A stretch of 64,000 nucleotides of DNA, from positions 930,001 to 994,000 of the forward strand of contig CAVQQQ010000009.1 in assembly GCA_963715025.1 (NCBI GenBank), given 5' to 3'. A program made the translations under genes and the position numbers. The notes under the pieces are model-generated. The model saw only the letters and a program-made list of their open reading frames with translations, had not been told where the DNA came from and did not search any database. Below, piece after piece: positions 1 to 8,043 of this stretch; positions within the stretch are counted from its first letter, which is position 1; every line of letters begins with the position of its first letter. This DNA is from DASSJT01 sp963715025. Its GTDB lineage: Bacteria; Actinomycetota; Actinomycetes; Actinomycetales; Dermatophilaceae.

Positions 1-121
1 CGCACACGTGCGCGCGGACGTCATGGGATCGCATTACCCGCCCAGCAGCCGCACCAATCGGGGATGTGGTGGCCAGGTAACGCAGGGCGTCGGGCTCTGG
101 CCGCCCACCCAGGGACGCGGG

Positions 122-295
122 CTATTCCGGTGGCTCGGGCAACGGGCCTGCCGCCTGGCCGGCGTGCCCCCGGTCGACTGGGGCCGGGTAGCTGCGCCGC
201 CTGCCCTTGAGCGCACTGCCGCCGGAGGCGGCAAGGCCGAGGACGACCACCGCAATCGTTCCGATCACGAACAGGACCAGCACCATGAATGCCAC
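122..295 (-). CDS. Small single-pass membrane protein
   Basis: A 57-residue protein starting at a GTG preceded by a strong Shine-Dalgarno (AAGGAGGT at 308-301), which decides the start. Residues about 3-21 form one hydrophobic helix, followed by a basic KGRRR patch and a Pro-rich tail ending LPEPPE, so it probably sits in the membrane with a short basic/proline cytoplasmic tail. It lies 90 bp downstream of the thioredoxin/NHL gene on the same strand and may be cotranscribed. No family recognised; function unknown. Positions 1-121 to its left hold nothing I can assign. Confidence 0.55.
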   Translation of the reverse strand: MAFMVLVLFVIGTIAVVVLGLAASGGSALKGRRRSYPAPVDRGHAGQAAGPLPEPPE

Positions 296-385
296 GACAC
301 ACCTCCTTCGGCCGCTCAGGACAAACGGTAGCGCCGCTGGGCGCCGCGACTCCATCAATGGCCAGAGGCGACCTGTTCAGACGAT

Positions 386-2218
386 TCAGACCCCTCTGAG
401 GTCGAGCCGGAGCACACTGGGCGCGTCGTCTCGGAGGACGACCGGAATGCCCCAGTCCTGCTGGTAGAGATGGCACGCGGCATGTGCTGGCGTGGCGCCC
501 GTCACCGGATCGCCGTCGCAGGTCGCGGCCTGGACGCTCACGTGCAGTACCCCCTCGCCGACAGCTCGGTCGAGGACCAGGTCCTTGCCCAGGCCAGGCG
601 CCGTGCCTGCGCCCTCGGCCAGGAGTCCTTCCGGCGTTGCGGAGATCATCAGCTGGGCCGGTTCGCCCCAGCGGTCGTCGAGCTTCTGCCCGGTCGGCGG
701 GGTGAAGGCAACGCTGAGCCGCACCTCCCCGGCAGCCAGCTCTGTGGGGGGTCGCTGGGTGTGGTGAGGATCGCCGTCGACCCGGGTGGCCTTGTCCGGC
801 AGCGGAACCCGCACCAGCTGGTGGGCGGCGGACTCCACGACTACCAGTGTCGCCTCGCCCTCGCGTGAGGCGTCGACGACTGCTCCGCTGGGCTCGGCCA
901 GCCCGTCGAACAGGGTCATGACCTCGTCGGCCACGGGGTCGTATCGGCGGATCGCCCCGTTGTAGGTGTCGCTGATCGCCACCGAACCGTCGGGCAGGAC
1001 GGTCACCCCCAGAGGGTGCTGGAGCAGCGCCTCGCGTGCTGGGCCGTCGCGGTGGCCGAAGTCAAAGAGCCCCTGCCCTACGTGGGTCGCGACCACGAGG
1101 CCATCGTCAGCGCGCTCGAGGGAGCGAAGGGCCGACGTCTCGGAGTCCGCGACCCACAGGCGGCGGCCGTCGACCGATACGGCGAGCCCGGACGGCTGGG
1201 CGAACCAGGTGTGCCCGGCCGCGCCGTCGCGGATGCCCTCGGCGGAAGTCCCCGCCAGCACGCTCATCCGCCCCTCGGCGGGGTCGGACGCCAGGTCGAG
1301 CGCCCACAGCTGGTGGACCCCCGCCATGGCGATGACCACGCGGCCCTCGAACCAGGCCAGGTCCCACGGTGTCGAGAGGTCCTGCTCCAGGGCAGGGCCA
1401 CCCCCGGACCGCTGGCGTAGCTGCCGCCCCGTGCCGGCCACCGTGGTCCAGGTGCCGTCGATCAGTCGCAGGGCCCGGATGCGGTGGTTCACGCTGTCGG
1501 CGACCAGCACGGCATACCCCAGCTGCACGGTGGCCTCGAACGGGAGCGCCAGCACGCCCTGAGGCTCGTTGAGCTCGCCCGGGCCCCCGTAGCGCGTCCG
1601 CTCGGTGACCAGGTCGGCCTCGAGGTGGACCAGCTGGTGGTGGGCGGTGTCGGAGACCAGGTAGCTGCCGTCACGGCGCGCAGCCACCTTGCCGGGGAAG
1701 CGCAGGGCTCCCGCGGGCGCGGGTGGCGGAACGTACGGTGAGTCGCCCTGGCGGAGGGTGCCCTTCGCGGCATGCTCGGCGATCAGCTCCTCGACCAGCA
1801 CCGCGAGGCCGTGGCCGTGGCCCTCGCCGGACATCGAGGCGACGATGTAGCCCTCCGGGTCGATGACCACCAGGGTCGGCCACGCCCGCGCGGTGTAGGC
1901 CTTCCAGGTCGTGAGGTCGGGGTCGTCGAGCACGGGGTGGTGAACGGCGTAGCGCTCGACCGCCGCCGCCAGGGCGTCGGGGTCGGCCTCGTGCTCGAAC
2001 TTCGGCGAGTGCACCCCGATGAGCACCATGGAGTCGGCGTACTTCTCCTCGAGCGGCCGCAGCTCGTCCAGCACGTGGAGGCAGTTCACGCAGCAGAAGG
2101 TCCAGAAGTCGAGCACCACGACACGACCGCGCAGCTGCGCCAGCGTGACCTCGCGACCCCCGGTGTTGAGCCACCCGCGGCCGGTGAGGGCCGGGGCGCG
2201 CAGGCGGGTCCGGTTCAC
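386..2218 (-). CDS. Thioredoxin-like/NHL repeat protein (NHLRC2-type)
   Basis: About 610 residues. The N-terminal 150 residues are a thioredoxin-like fold with a redox motif CVNC (residues 43-46, preceded by another Cys). A run of NHL beta-propeller repeats follows (for example GELNEPQGVLAL, FAQPSGLAVSVDG, LQHPLGVTVLPDGSVAISDTYN), then a C-terminal beta domain. This matches NHLRC2-like proteins, a cytoplasmic family of uncertain substrate but presumed thiol-redox role. The open frame extends upstream to 2404, but GTG at 2218 has GAGGA seven bases ahead and begins just before the conserved domain. The upstream extension is low-complexity Arg-rich sequence typical of non-coding frame. Confidence 0.8.
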   Translation of the reverse strand: MNRTRLRAPALTGRGWLNTGGREVTLAQLRGRVVVLDFWTFCCVNCLHVLDELRPLEEKYADSMVLIGVHSPKFEHEADPDALAAAVERYAVHHPVLDDPDLTTWKAYTARAWPTLVVIDPEGYIVASMSGEGHGHGLAVLVEELIAEHAAKGTLRQGDSPYVPPPAPAGALRFPGKVAARRDGSYLVSDTAHHQLVHLEADLVTERTRYGGPGELNEPQGVLALPFEATVQLGYAVLVADSVNHRIRALRLIDGTWTTVAGTGRQLRQRSGGGPALEQDLSTPWDLAWFEGRVVIAMAGVHQLWALDLASDPAEGRMSVLAGTSAEGIRDGAAGHTWFAQPSGLAVSVDGRRLWVADSETSALRSLERADDGLVVATHVGQGLFDFGHRDGPAREALLQHPLGVTVLPDGSVAISDTYNGAIRRYDPVADEVMTLFDGLAEPSGAVVDASREGEATLVVVESAAHQLVRVPLPDKATRVDGDPHHTQRPPTELAAGEVRLSVAFTPPTGQKLDDRWGEPAQLMISATPEGLLAEGAGTAPGLGKDLVLDRAVGEGVLHVSVQAATCDGDPVTGATPAHAACHLYQQDWGIPVVLRDDAPSVLRLDLRGV

Positions 2219-2462
2219 GATCACATCCTCGCAACAGCGTGCCCATCGCAGGTATGCCGGGCGGTCGTCCCGGGTACCTATCCCCCGTGAGTCGGCACCC
2301 CTGTCCCTCGCTCCGGTCGCCTGTTCGGCCGATCCCCGGCGCGTCGCCCTCCCTCTGTCAGTGGTGAGGAGTCTCATGGAGGGAGCAGCTCCATCGGTAG
2401 GCATCCTGCCCGGTCAACCTGCAGCAGGAACTGCGCGTCCGCACCACAAGGAGGTGTGACGG

Positions 2463-2699
2463 ATGAGGCACAGGGATTTCAGTGACTCAGCCCTGGTCGT
2501 GGCTGCGAGCACGGCAGCGGCCGTACATCGTCGCGACCATCTCCACAGTGGGGAGGCCTGCCACCCTCACGTGATCGAGGTCGTGGGCCTCGGCACCTCT
2601 GCTGCGGCGGTGTGCCACGACTGTGCGTGCGACACCGGGTTCATCGACGCTCAAGACGCCCACGCGGTCGCCGAGCAGCACCGCCGCCAGACTGCCTGA
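2463..2699 (+). CDS. Small Cys/His-rich protein
   Basis: 78 residues, with an excellent ribosome site (AAGGAGGTG, six bases before ATG). The protein carries many His residues and three Cys in a CHDCAC cluster around residues 51-56, plus another Cys near residue 33, so metal binding is plausible but not shown. It is divergent from the thioredoxin/NHL gene, sharing a 244-bp upstream region, and converges on the nitrilase-family gene. Similar short proteins occur in actinobacteria without known function. Confidence 0.6.
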   Translation: MRHRDFSDSALVVAASTAAAVHRRDHLHSGEACHPHVIEVVGLGTSAAAVCHDCACDTGFIDAQDAHAVAEQHRRQTA

Positions 2700-2726
2700 G
2701 GCTTGGCCCCGACCGGCTCTGCCGTC

Positions 2727-3518
2727 TCAGAGCCGGCGGTCGAGCAGCACCGGGAAGTCCTCCCGGACGGCGGCGATCGAACCGAGCTCGATGTCGACGC
2801 TGAGCACCTGCTCGTTCGTCCCAGCCTCCGCGAGCACTTCACCGGTCGGCATGACCACCTGCGAGTGGCCGCCCATCTGGTGGTCGGCATGGGTGCCTGC
2901 GGTGTTGCACGCGATGAGTACGCACTGGTCTTCCACCGCGCGAGCCCTTCCGAGGAGCGTCCAGTGGCCGACGCGAGCAGCGGGCCACGCCGCCGGCACG
3001 ATGAAGACCGTCGCCCCGGCATCCAGCTGTCGCCGGTAGAGCTCGGGGAAGCGCAGGTCGTAGCAGGTCGACAGACCGGCGCGATGCCCCTCGGGAAGGT
3101 CGAGCAGAACCAAGTGCTCGCCCGCCTCCATGAGCGCCGGCTCGCCGGCGCCGAACCCGAAGCGGTGAATCTTCCGGTATGCCGCAGCGAGCTCCCCCTG
3201 CGGGGTGAACACCAGCGAGGTGTTGGCCAGGGTCCGGCCCTCGGCTCCCCCGTAGGGCAGACGCTCCACGATCGAGCCCGCGTGCAGGAGCACCCCCGCG
3301 TCACGGGCGGCCGCTGCCATGGCCTGCGCAACCGGCCCGTCGACGGCCTCGGCGCGCTCGTTCCAGCGGACGTAGTCGAATCCTCCGGCCGACCAGAGCT
3401 CGGGGAGCACCACAAGGTCGTGTCCGGCCTGCTCGAGCACCAGCTCGGAGACCCGCTCGGTGCGCTCCTCGACCGTCTCATCGTCTCCATAGGCCAGCTG
3501 GATCAGGGCCACTCTCAT
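2727..3518 (-). CDS. Carbon-nitrogen (nitrilase superfamily) hydrolase
   Basis: 263 residues, full length for the family. The catalytic triad is visible: Glu40 (VVLPELW), Lys116 (YRKIHRF) and Cys152 (LSTCYDLRFPE). The CYDLRFPELYR context resembles omega-amidase/YafV-like amidases that hydrolyse 2-oxo amides; the exact substrate cannot be read from sequence. The ATG at 3518 overlaps the stop of the upstream CopD-CtaG gene (ATGA), indicating translational coupling. A longer open frame continues upstream, but that portion is an antisense-like shadow of the CtaG gene. Confidence 0.9.
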   Translation of the reverse strand: MRVALIQLAYGDDETVEERTERVSELVLEQAGHDLVVLPELWSAGGFDYVRWNERAEAVDGPVAQAMAAAARDAGVLLHAGSIVERLPYGGAEGRTLANTSLVFTPQGELAAAYRKIHRFGFGAGEPALMEAGEHLVLLDLPEGHRAGLSTCYDLRFPELYRRQLDAGATVFIVPAAWPAARVGHWTLLGRARAVEDQCVLIACNTAGTHADHQMGGHSQVVMPTGEVLAEAGTNEQVLSVDIELGSIAAVREDFPVLLDRRL

Positions 3519-5530
3519 CGGCGCTCTCCCTTCTCGAGGTGCGCCTTCCGCTGCGCGAGGTAGGCGTTGTAGGCGGCGAGCTCGGCATCGCCGTCCCGAT
3601 CGGCCTGGCGGTCGCTGCGCGCGGCCTCGGCCCGATCGGTACGTACCCACGCAAAGGCAACCATCAAGGCCAGCACCAGGGTCGGTGCCTCGCCGACGCC
3701 CCAGGCGATCTCCCCGGCGGTGTGCTGGTCGGCAAGGGGGTCGGTCATCCAGGGCAGGTGCAGAGCGGTGAAGAAGTCCGGCGCCAGCAGTGACTGCGTC
3801 CCGGTCAGGACGACCCCGAAGAAGGCGTGGAAGGAGATGGTCGCGAACAGCACCACCAGCAGCATGAGGGGCGGCCACCGTTTCGGGCCGGGGTCGACTC
3901 CCACCAGCATCGAGGTGAAGAGGTACCCGGTGAGGAAGAAGTGGGCGACCATCAGCAGGTGGCCGGTGTGGGTTCGCAGGGCCAGCTCGAAGGCGGGTGA
4001 GTAGTAGAACACCGCCAGGCTCACGAAGAACAGCGGGGCTGCGACCACCGGATGGGTCAGCACGCCGAGGACCCGCGAGTGCACCACGTGGAGGATCACC
4101 TCGCGCGGCCCCCAAGTCTTGTCCTTCCGGGCCGGCAGTGCCCGCAGGGCCAGCGTCACTGGAGCGGCCGGTACCAGCAGGAGCGGGACCACCATGGCGA
4201 CGGCCATGTGCATGACCATGTGGGTCGAGAAGAGCACCCGCCCCCAGATGCCCGGCGCCCCGCAGGTGGCATAGGCGAAGACGAGCCAGCCCGCGACCCA
4301 GAGCACGGTCCGGCCGAGCGGCCAGCGGTCGCCGCGCCGGCGGAGGCGGCGCACCCCCGCGGCATACAGGCCGATCATGACCACCGCGAGGCTGACGAAC
4401 AGCCAGTCGGTCCGCCAGGCAGTGACCCAGTCGAGACCGGTGAGCGGGCCGGGATCGGGGTAGCCGGTCAGCTCCAGGACTCGGCCGGGTGAGGGCGGCC
4501 GGTCGGGCACCGGCGGCGCTGAACGGGACAGGACCACGGCGGCGCCTACGGCGAGTCCCATGACGCCGAGTTCGCCCAACGCGAGGCGCACGAACGCGGC
4601 CGAGTCGGACGCCCGCTGAGTGAGCCGCCGAGCGAGGTATCGCCGGTGCTGCCAGCCGGCGACCCCGAGGAGGACGAGGGCTGTCGCCTTGACCAGGACG
4701 ACCGCGCCGTAAGACGTGCCCAGGGCCCCAAGCGATCCGAGCCTGATCCATGCGCTCTGAAGCCCGGACACGGCGACCAGCGCGAAGCCCCATCCCGCGA
4801 CCGTGCTGTACCGCGCGACCGTGGCGCCCAGGTCCGTCCCCAGCCGCGGGCGCATCGCGACCAGTGCCAGTAGACCGCCCACCCAGACGACGACGCCAAA
4901 GAGGTGTACGGCCACAGCGTTGACCGCCTCCTCATGGCTCGCGCTGCCGGCGGCGTGCCCGGTGAGCGCCAAGATGACGGCGCCGGCGACCGCGGCCACG
5001 GCGAGCCAGCCCATGAACGCGCGCGAGGTCGCCACCGCGGCGCCGAGGGAGACCAGGATGGCCACGAGGGCGCTGATGGCCAGGACTCGGGTCACCTCGA
5101 TCTCGAAGACGAAGCTGATGAACTGTGAGACGAACGCGGGGTTCGAGAGGGGTATGCCGGCTAGCAAGGCGAACTCGAACAGCACCCCGACGATGCCCGC
5201 GGCCGCCCAGACGGCGGCCGCGAGGCTGGCAAGGCGGGTGGCATCGACCCGACGCGTCGTGCGCGTGGTCTCCGGAACCAGGAAGGCGGCGAGCCCGAGG
5301 AGGCCCACGGTGGCCGCGGCCGAGAGATCGCGGACGACCTGCACCAGCGGAAGTCCCCAACGCACGACAGGACCTGGGTCGCCGATGACGAGCGGGGCAC
5401 TCGCGCCGGTGAGGAGCGAGCCAGCCACCGCCATCATCAGGCCAGCGACGACCGCGAGAGCCGCCGGCCGAGCCCAGTCCATGGGAGGCCCGGCGGGGCG
5501 CGCCGAGGCGTCCGCGGAAGGTGCTGTCAC
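3515..5530 (-). CDS. Fused CopD / CtaG (caa3 assembly) membrane protein
   Basis: 671 residues in two parts. Residues about 20-330 form a multi-helix CopD-like copper-transport domain (HLFGVVVWVGGLLAL). Residues about 370-650 are a CtaG_cox domain of cytochrome c oxidase assembly factors (THMVMHMAVAM, HTGHLLMVAHFFLTG), rich in membrane His and Met that could carry copper. Such CopD-CtaG fusions are common in actinobacteria and are thought to supply copper to the terminal oxidase. It starts with GTG only 26 bp from the divergent gene at 5557. Its last codons overlap the nitrilase-like gene. Confidence 0.88.
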   Translation of the reverse strand: MTAPSADASARPAGPPMDWARPAALAVVAGLMMAVAGSLLTGASAPLVIGDPGPVVRWGLPLVQVVRDLSAAATVGLLGLAAFLVPETTRTTRRVDATRLASLAAAVWAAAGIVGVLFEFALLAGIPLSNPAFVSQFISFVFEIEVTRVLAISALVAILVSLGAAVATSRAFMGWLAVAAVAGAVILALTGHAAGSASHEEAVNAVAVHLFGVVVWVGGLLALVAMRPRLGTDLGATVARYSTVAGWGFALVAVSGLQSAWIRLGSLGALGTSYGAVVLVKATALVLLGVAGWQHRRYLARRLTQRASDSAAFVRLALGELGVMGLAVGAAVVLSRSAPPVPDRPPSPGRVLELTGYPDPGPLTGLDWVTAWRTDWLFVSLAVVMIGLYAAGVRRLRRRGDRWPLGRTVLWVAGWLVFAYATCGAPGIWGRVLFSTHMVMHMAVAMVVPLLLVPAAPVTLALRALPARKDKTWGPREVILHVVHSRVLGVLTHPVVAAPLFFVSLAVFYYSPAFELALRTHTGHLLMVAHFFLTGYLFTSMLVGVDPGPKRWPPLMLLVVLFATISFHAFFGVVLTGTQSLLAPDFFTALHLPWMTDPLADQHTAGEIAWGVGEAPTLVLALMVAFAWVRTDRAEAARSDRQADRDGDAELAAYNAYLAQRKAHLEKGERR

Positions 5531-5556
5531 GGCTCAAGCCTAAGTAGGCTGCAGGA

Positions 5557-6405
5557 ATGCCCCTCCACCCGGCCGCCCCGGACGACTACCACGGTCTGGT
5601 CGAGGCATACGCGCACAGCCTCCAGGCGATCATCGATCTCGGTCATGGCTGCCGCGAGGAGGACTTCGACCGGCCGACCGACTGCCCAGGCTGGACTGTC
5701 AAGGACCAGTTCTCCCACGTGGTCGGGCTCGAGGACTGGATGACCGGTGGCGAGGTGCCGGAGGTCGAGGTTCCGGCGTACGAGCACGTCCGGAACGACA
5801 TGGGCGCCTTCGTCGAGAAGGCCGTCGAGATCCGCCGAAGTACACCGGGGGATGATGTGGTCGACGAGCTGGAGGACGTCGTCGCCCAGCGACTTGCCGC
5901 GCTGCGAGCGCCAGGGCTCGACCTCGACTCCGAGGTCGAGGGCTCGTTCGGGCGGGGACCGGCCCGTGAGACGCTGCCCGTGCGCATCCTCGACGTGTGG
6001 ACCCACGAGCAGGACATCCGCGAGGCGCTCGGGCGCCCCGGGAACCTGGACTCCCCGGCCGCGAGCGTCGTGCTCGACCTGCTGTTCCGCGCCCTGCCCC
6101 GGATCGTGGCCCGGGACGCGGCGATCGAGCCGGGCAACGCCGTCATCATCGACGTGACCGGACCGGTCATGGGCCGGGCCGGGGCGCGGGTCGAGGAGGT
6201 CGACGGCAAGCGTCGTGGCTTCCCGCTGTTCACCGGCGAACAGCACGAGCATCCCGACGTCACGGCGACTTCGATCATCCTGTCGACGCAGGCCGTGGCG
6301 CGCCGTCTCGCGGGCCGCGGTGGCCTCGACGACATCCACTACACAGTGGTCGGCGACGAGGACGTCGCCCGACGGGTCCTGGAAGCCCTCCCCATCACGC
6401 CCTAG
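5557..6405 (+). CDS. Maleylpyruvate isomerase-family (MDMPI/DinB-like) protein
   Basis: 282 residues. The N-terminal half is an MDMPI/DinB four-helix bundle: DCPGWTVKDQFSHVVGLEDW carries the conserved Trp and metal-ligand His, and a second His lies in VWTHEQDIRE. The C-terminal half resembles the SCP2-like/MDMPI C domain. Members are mycothiol-dependent enzymes with mostly unknown substrates. The start codon follows a GCAGGA site. It shares a very short (26 bp) divergent intergenic region with the CopD-CtaG gene, so the two promoters must overlap or lie inside coding sequence. Confidence 0.82.
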   Translation: MPLHPAAPDDYHGLVEAYAHSLQAIIDLGHGCREEDFDRPTDCPGWTVKDQFSHVVGLEDWMTGGEVPEVEVPAYEHVRNDMGAFVEKAVEIRRSTPGDDVVDELEDVVAQRLAALRAPGLDLDSEVEGSFGRGPARETLPVRILDVWTHEQDIREALGRPGNLDSPAASVVLDLLFRALPRIVARDAAIEPGNAVIIDVTGPVMGRAGARVEEVDGKRRGFPLFTGEQHEHPDVTATSIILSTQAVARRLAGRGGLDDIHYTVVGDEDVARRVLEALPITP

Positions 6406-6476
6406 CCCGGGCGGCGGGCTTTCCGGTGCTGCGACCAGGCCTGGTTTCGTGGGCCGGTCGGCCCGAGACGGCCAAA

Positions 6477-6542
6477 CTCACATGCAACCTGAGGGTTGCG
6501 CATCGGTCGCTCACATGCAACCCTTGGGTTGCACCTATTGAC
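6477..6542. promoter_or_regulatory. Two tandem palindromic operators for the ArsR regulator
   Basis: Two dyads lie on a 33-bp direct repeat (both units start CTCACATGCAACC, at 6477 and 6510). The first is GCAACC(TGAG)GGTTGC, 6484-6499; the second, near-perfect, is GCAACCC(TT)GGGTTGC, 6517-6532, with T/A flanks. Their centres are 33 bp apart, about three helical turns. They sit just upstream of the SRPBCC-ArsR pair, so autoregulation by the ArsR protein is the simplest reading (inference). Confidence 0.7.
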
Positions 6543-6555
6543 CCAAGGAGACACG

Positions 6556-7002
6556 ATGAGCATTCCCAACACCATCGAGCGCCAGATCCACATCGCGGCA
6601 CCGGTCGAGCGCGTCTGGTCGCTCGTTTCCGAGCCTGGGTGGTGGATCAACCAGGGCGAGATCCGAGCCCACACACTCGAAGAGCGCGACGGCAGCGTGC
6701 TCGTTCACGACGAGGACCATGGCGTCCACCCGATCGAGGTGGTCGAACTGCGCGAGCCTGAGTACGCCGCCTTCCGCTGGCTCGCCGTCGAGGGCTCGGC
6801 GCATGCCGCCGAGCACATCCCGACGATCGTCGAGTTCACCCTCCAGCCGACGGGTGACGGCGTTCTGGTCCGCGTCGTCGAGACCGGGTTCGCTGACAAC
6901 GGCGACGTCACCGACGAGGTGCGGATCTCGAGACACAGTGACAACACGCAGGGCTGGGAGGTCGAACTCGTCGCCGCTCGGGCGCACCTCGAGACCGAGT
7001 GA
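6556..7002 (+). CDS. SRPBCC/AHSA1-like domain protein
   Basis: 148 residues with the START-like/AHSA1 pattern: an N-terminal IERQIHIAAPVERVWSLVSEPGWW strand-helix, then beta strands and a C-terminal helix ending HLETE. Such proteins bind small hydrophobic ligands; those paired with ArsR regulators are thought to act in solute sensing or stress, without a fixed reaction. The start at ATG 6556 has AAGGAG at the right spacing. The 3' end overlaps the ArsR gene by four bases (GTGA), so the two are translated together under the double operator at 6477-6542. Confidence 0.85.
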   Translation: MSIPNTIERQIHIAAPVERVWSLVSEPGWWINQGEIRAHTLEERDGSVLVHDEDHGVHPIEVVELREPEYAAFRWLAVEGSAHAAEHIPTIVEFTLQPTGDGVLVRVVETGFADNGDVTDEVRISRHSDNTQGWEVELVAARAHLETE

Positions 7003-7328
7003 CCACCGAGCAGGGCGCCATTGCGGCAGTCTTCGCGTCCCTCTCGGACGAAACCCGCCGTGATGTGCTGGACGTCATCGTGCGTCACGGTCGCGTGAGC
7101 GCAAGCGCTATCGCGCGCGAGGTGCCCATCTCCCGGCAGGGCATCGCCAAGCATCTGGCGGTTCTGGCGGACGCCGGCCTGGTGAGCTCTGAGCGGGTCG
7201 GGCGCGAGGTGCTCTACGCGGTCCGCCCCGAGCCGCTGCACGCGGCGGCCCGGTGGCTCGACCGGTCGGCGGCGGCGTGGGACCGGCGTCTGGCATCGCT
7301 CAAGGCGGCCGCCGAGCGGGTCGATTGA
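6999..7328 (+). CDS. ArsR-family transcriptional regulator
   Basis: 109 residues, a compact winged-helix protein: ASLSDETRRDVLDVIVRHGRVSASAIAREVPISRQGIAKHLAVLADAGLV contains the helix-turn-helix, with wing RVGREVLYAVRPEPL. It lacks the Cys clusters of metal-sensing ArsR proteins. Pairing with an SRPBCC gene is the usual ArsR-AHSA1 arrangement. It starts with GTG overlapping the previous stop and probably represses its own operon through the two GCAACC/GGTTGC palindromes at 6477-6542. Confidence 0.9.
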   Translation: MTTEQGAIAAVFASLSDETRRDVLDVIVRHGRVSASAIAREVPISRQGIAKHLAVLADAGLVSSERVGREVLYAVRPEPLHAAARWLDRSAAAWDRRLASLKAAAERVD

Positions 7329-7405
7329 CGCCACGCCCAGCCCAAAGACGTGGGGGCAACGCACCCACGTCCAGTGGCCTCCGAGTCAAGTCCACCACCC
7401 GCAGC

Positions 7406-7447
7406 GTTCGGGCCCCCTGCTCCGATGTTCGGGCCCCCTGCTCCGAT
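7406..7447. repeat. 21-bp perfect tandem duplication
   Basis: Two adjacent identical 21-bp units (7406-7426 and 7427-7447), each starting GTTCGGGCCCCC. They lie in the intergenic region between the ArsR gene and the MarR operator. Origin is probably replication slippage; whether the unit holds a promoter element is unclear. Confidence 0.85.
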
Positions 7448-7451
7448 TGAT

Positions 7452-7496
7452 TGCTTGCGGCATGCAAGTACCTGTGATATTTGTATGCCGCAAGCA
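7452..7496. promoter_or_regulatory. MarR operator: 16-bp inverted repeat
   Basis: The left arm TGCTTGCGGCATGCAA (7452-7467) and right arm TTGTATGCCGCAAGCA (7481-7496) are complementary except for one position, with a 13-bp spacer. Each arm also contains its own imperfect dyad (TTGC...GCAA type). It sits 22 bp upstream of the MarR start. The right arm includes one copy of the dispersed octamer. Role as the MarR autoregulatory site is inferred from position. Confidence 0.7.
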
Positions 7497-7518
7497 TCCT
7501 TTTCGTCGAAGGGTCGCC

Positions 7519-8043
7519 ATGGGCGTTGTCCTGGGCGAGGCCGGTGAGCTCGGGTTCGAGCTCATCCGCCTCATGAAACTGCTCCAATCTCTGAAGGGCC
7601 AGACCTTCCGCCTCCACCCGGCGGTCGAGACCACGGCCTACCCGATGCTGTTCTCGCTCCAGGACGGCCCGCGTCGGGTGTCCAACCTCGCCGAATGCGT
7701 CCACTCGGACACGAGCACGATCAGCCGCCAGGTCTCGGCCCTCGCGGGGGAGGGCCTCCTGGAGAAGCTCGCCGACCCCCAGGACGGCCGCGCCCAGATG
7801 GTCAGCCTCACGACGAGCGGCAAGGAGCTTCTCGACCGCATCCGCGCCGATCGCGCGGAGTTCTTCCGGGCCCTCCTGCACGAGTGGAGCGCCGAGGACA
7901 TCGGCGCCTTCACGGCATACCTCCAGCGCTTTGCCGGCGAGCTCGAGAAGTGGCGGGAGCGCTCGGGCAAGCCCCTGTTCAGCAGCGCGGGCGCCCCCAC
8001 TGCCGCCCCAAGCACTTCCACGACCCCGGAGACCACCCGATGA
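7519..8043 (+). CDS. MarR-family transcriptional regulator
   Basis: 174 residues: an N-terminal dimerisation helix, then the winged helix (GPRRVSNLAECVHSDTSTISRQVSALAGEGLL and wing DPQDGRAQMVSLTTSGKELL). The C-terminal tail is Ala/Thr/Pro-rich. The open frame reaches back to 7447, but that would place the operator inside the gene, so ATG 7519 is preferred despite a weak ribosome site (GAAGGG). The stop overlaps the efflux-pump start (ATGA), making a MarR-MFS operon in which the regulator should repress both genes until a toxic ligand binds. Confidence 0.88.
   Translation: MGVVLGEAGELGFELIRLMKLLQSLKGQTFRLHPAVETTAYPMLFSLQDGPRRVSNLAECVHSDTSTISRQVSALAGEGLLEKLADPQDGRAQMVSLTTSGKELLDRIRADRAEFFRALLHEWSAEDIGAFTAYLQRFAGELEKWRERSGKPLFSSAGAPTAAPSTSTTPETTR

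Noticed and set aside
1..121. Start of another gene (ATG at 25 on the minus strand)
   Set aside because: Only eight codons are visible, with no ribosome site.
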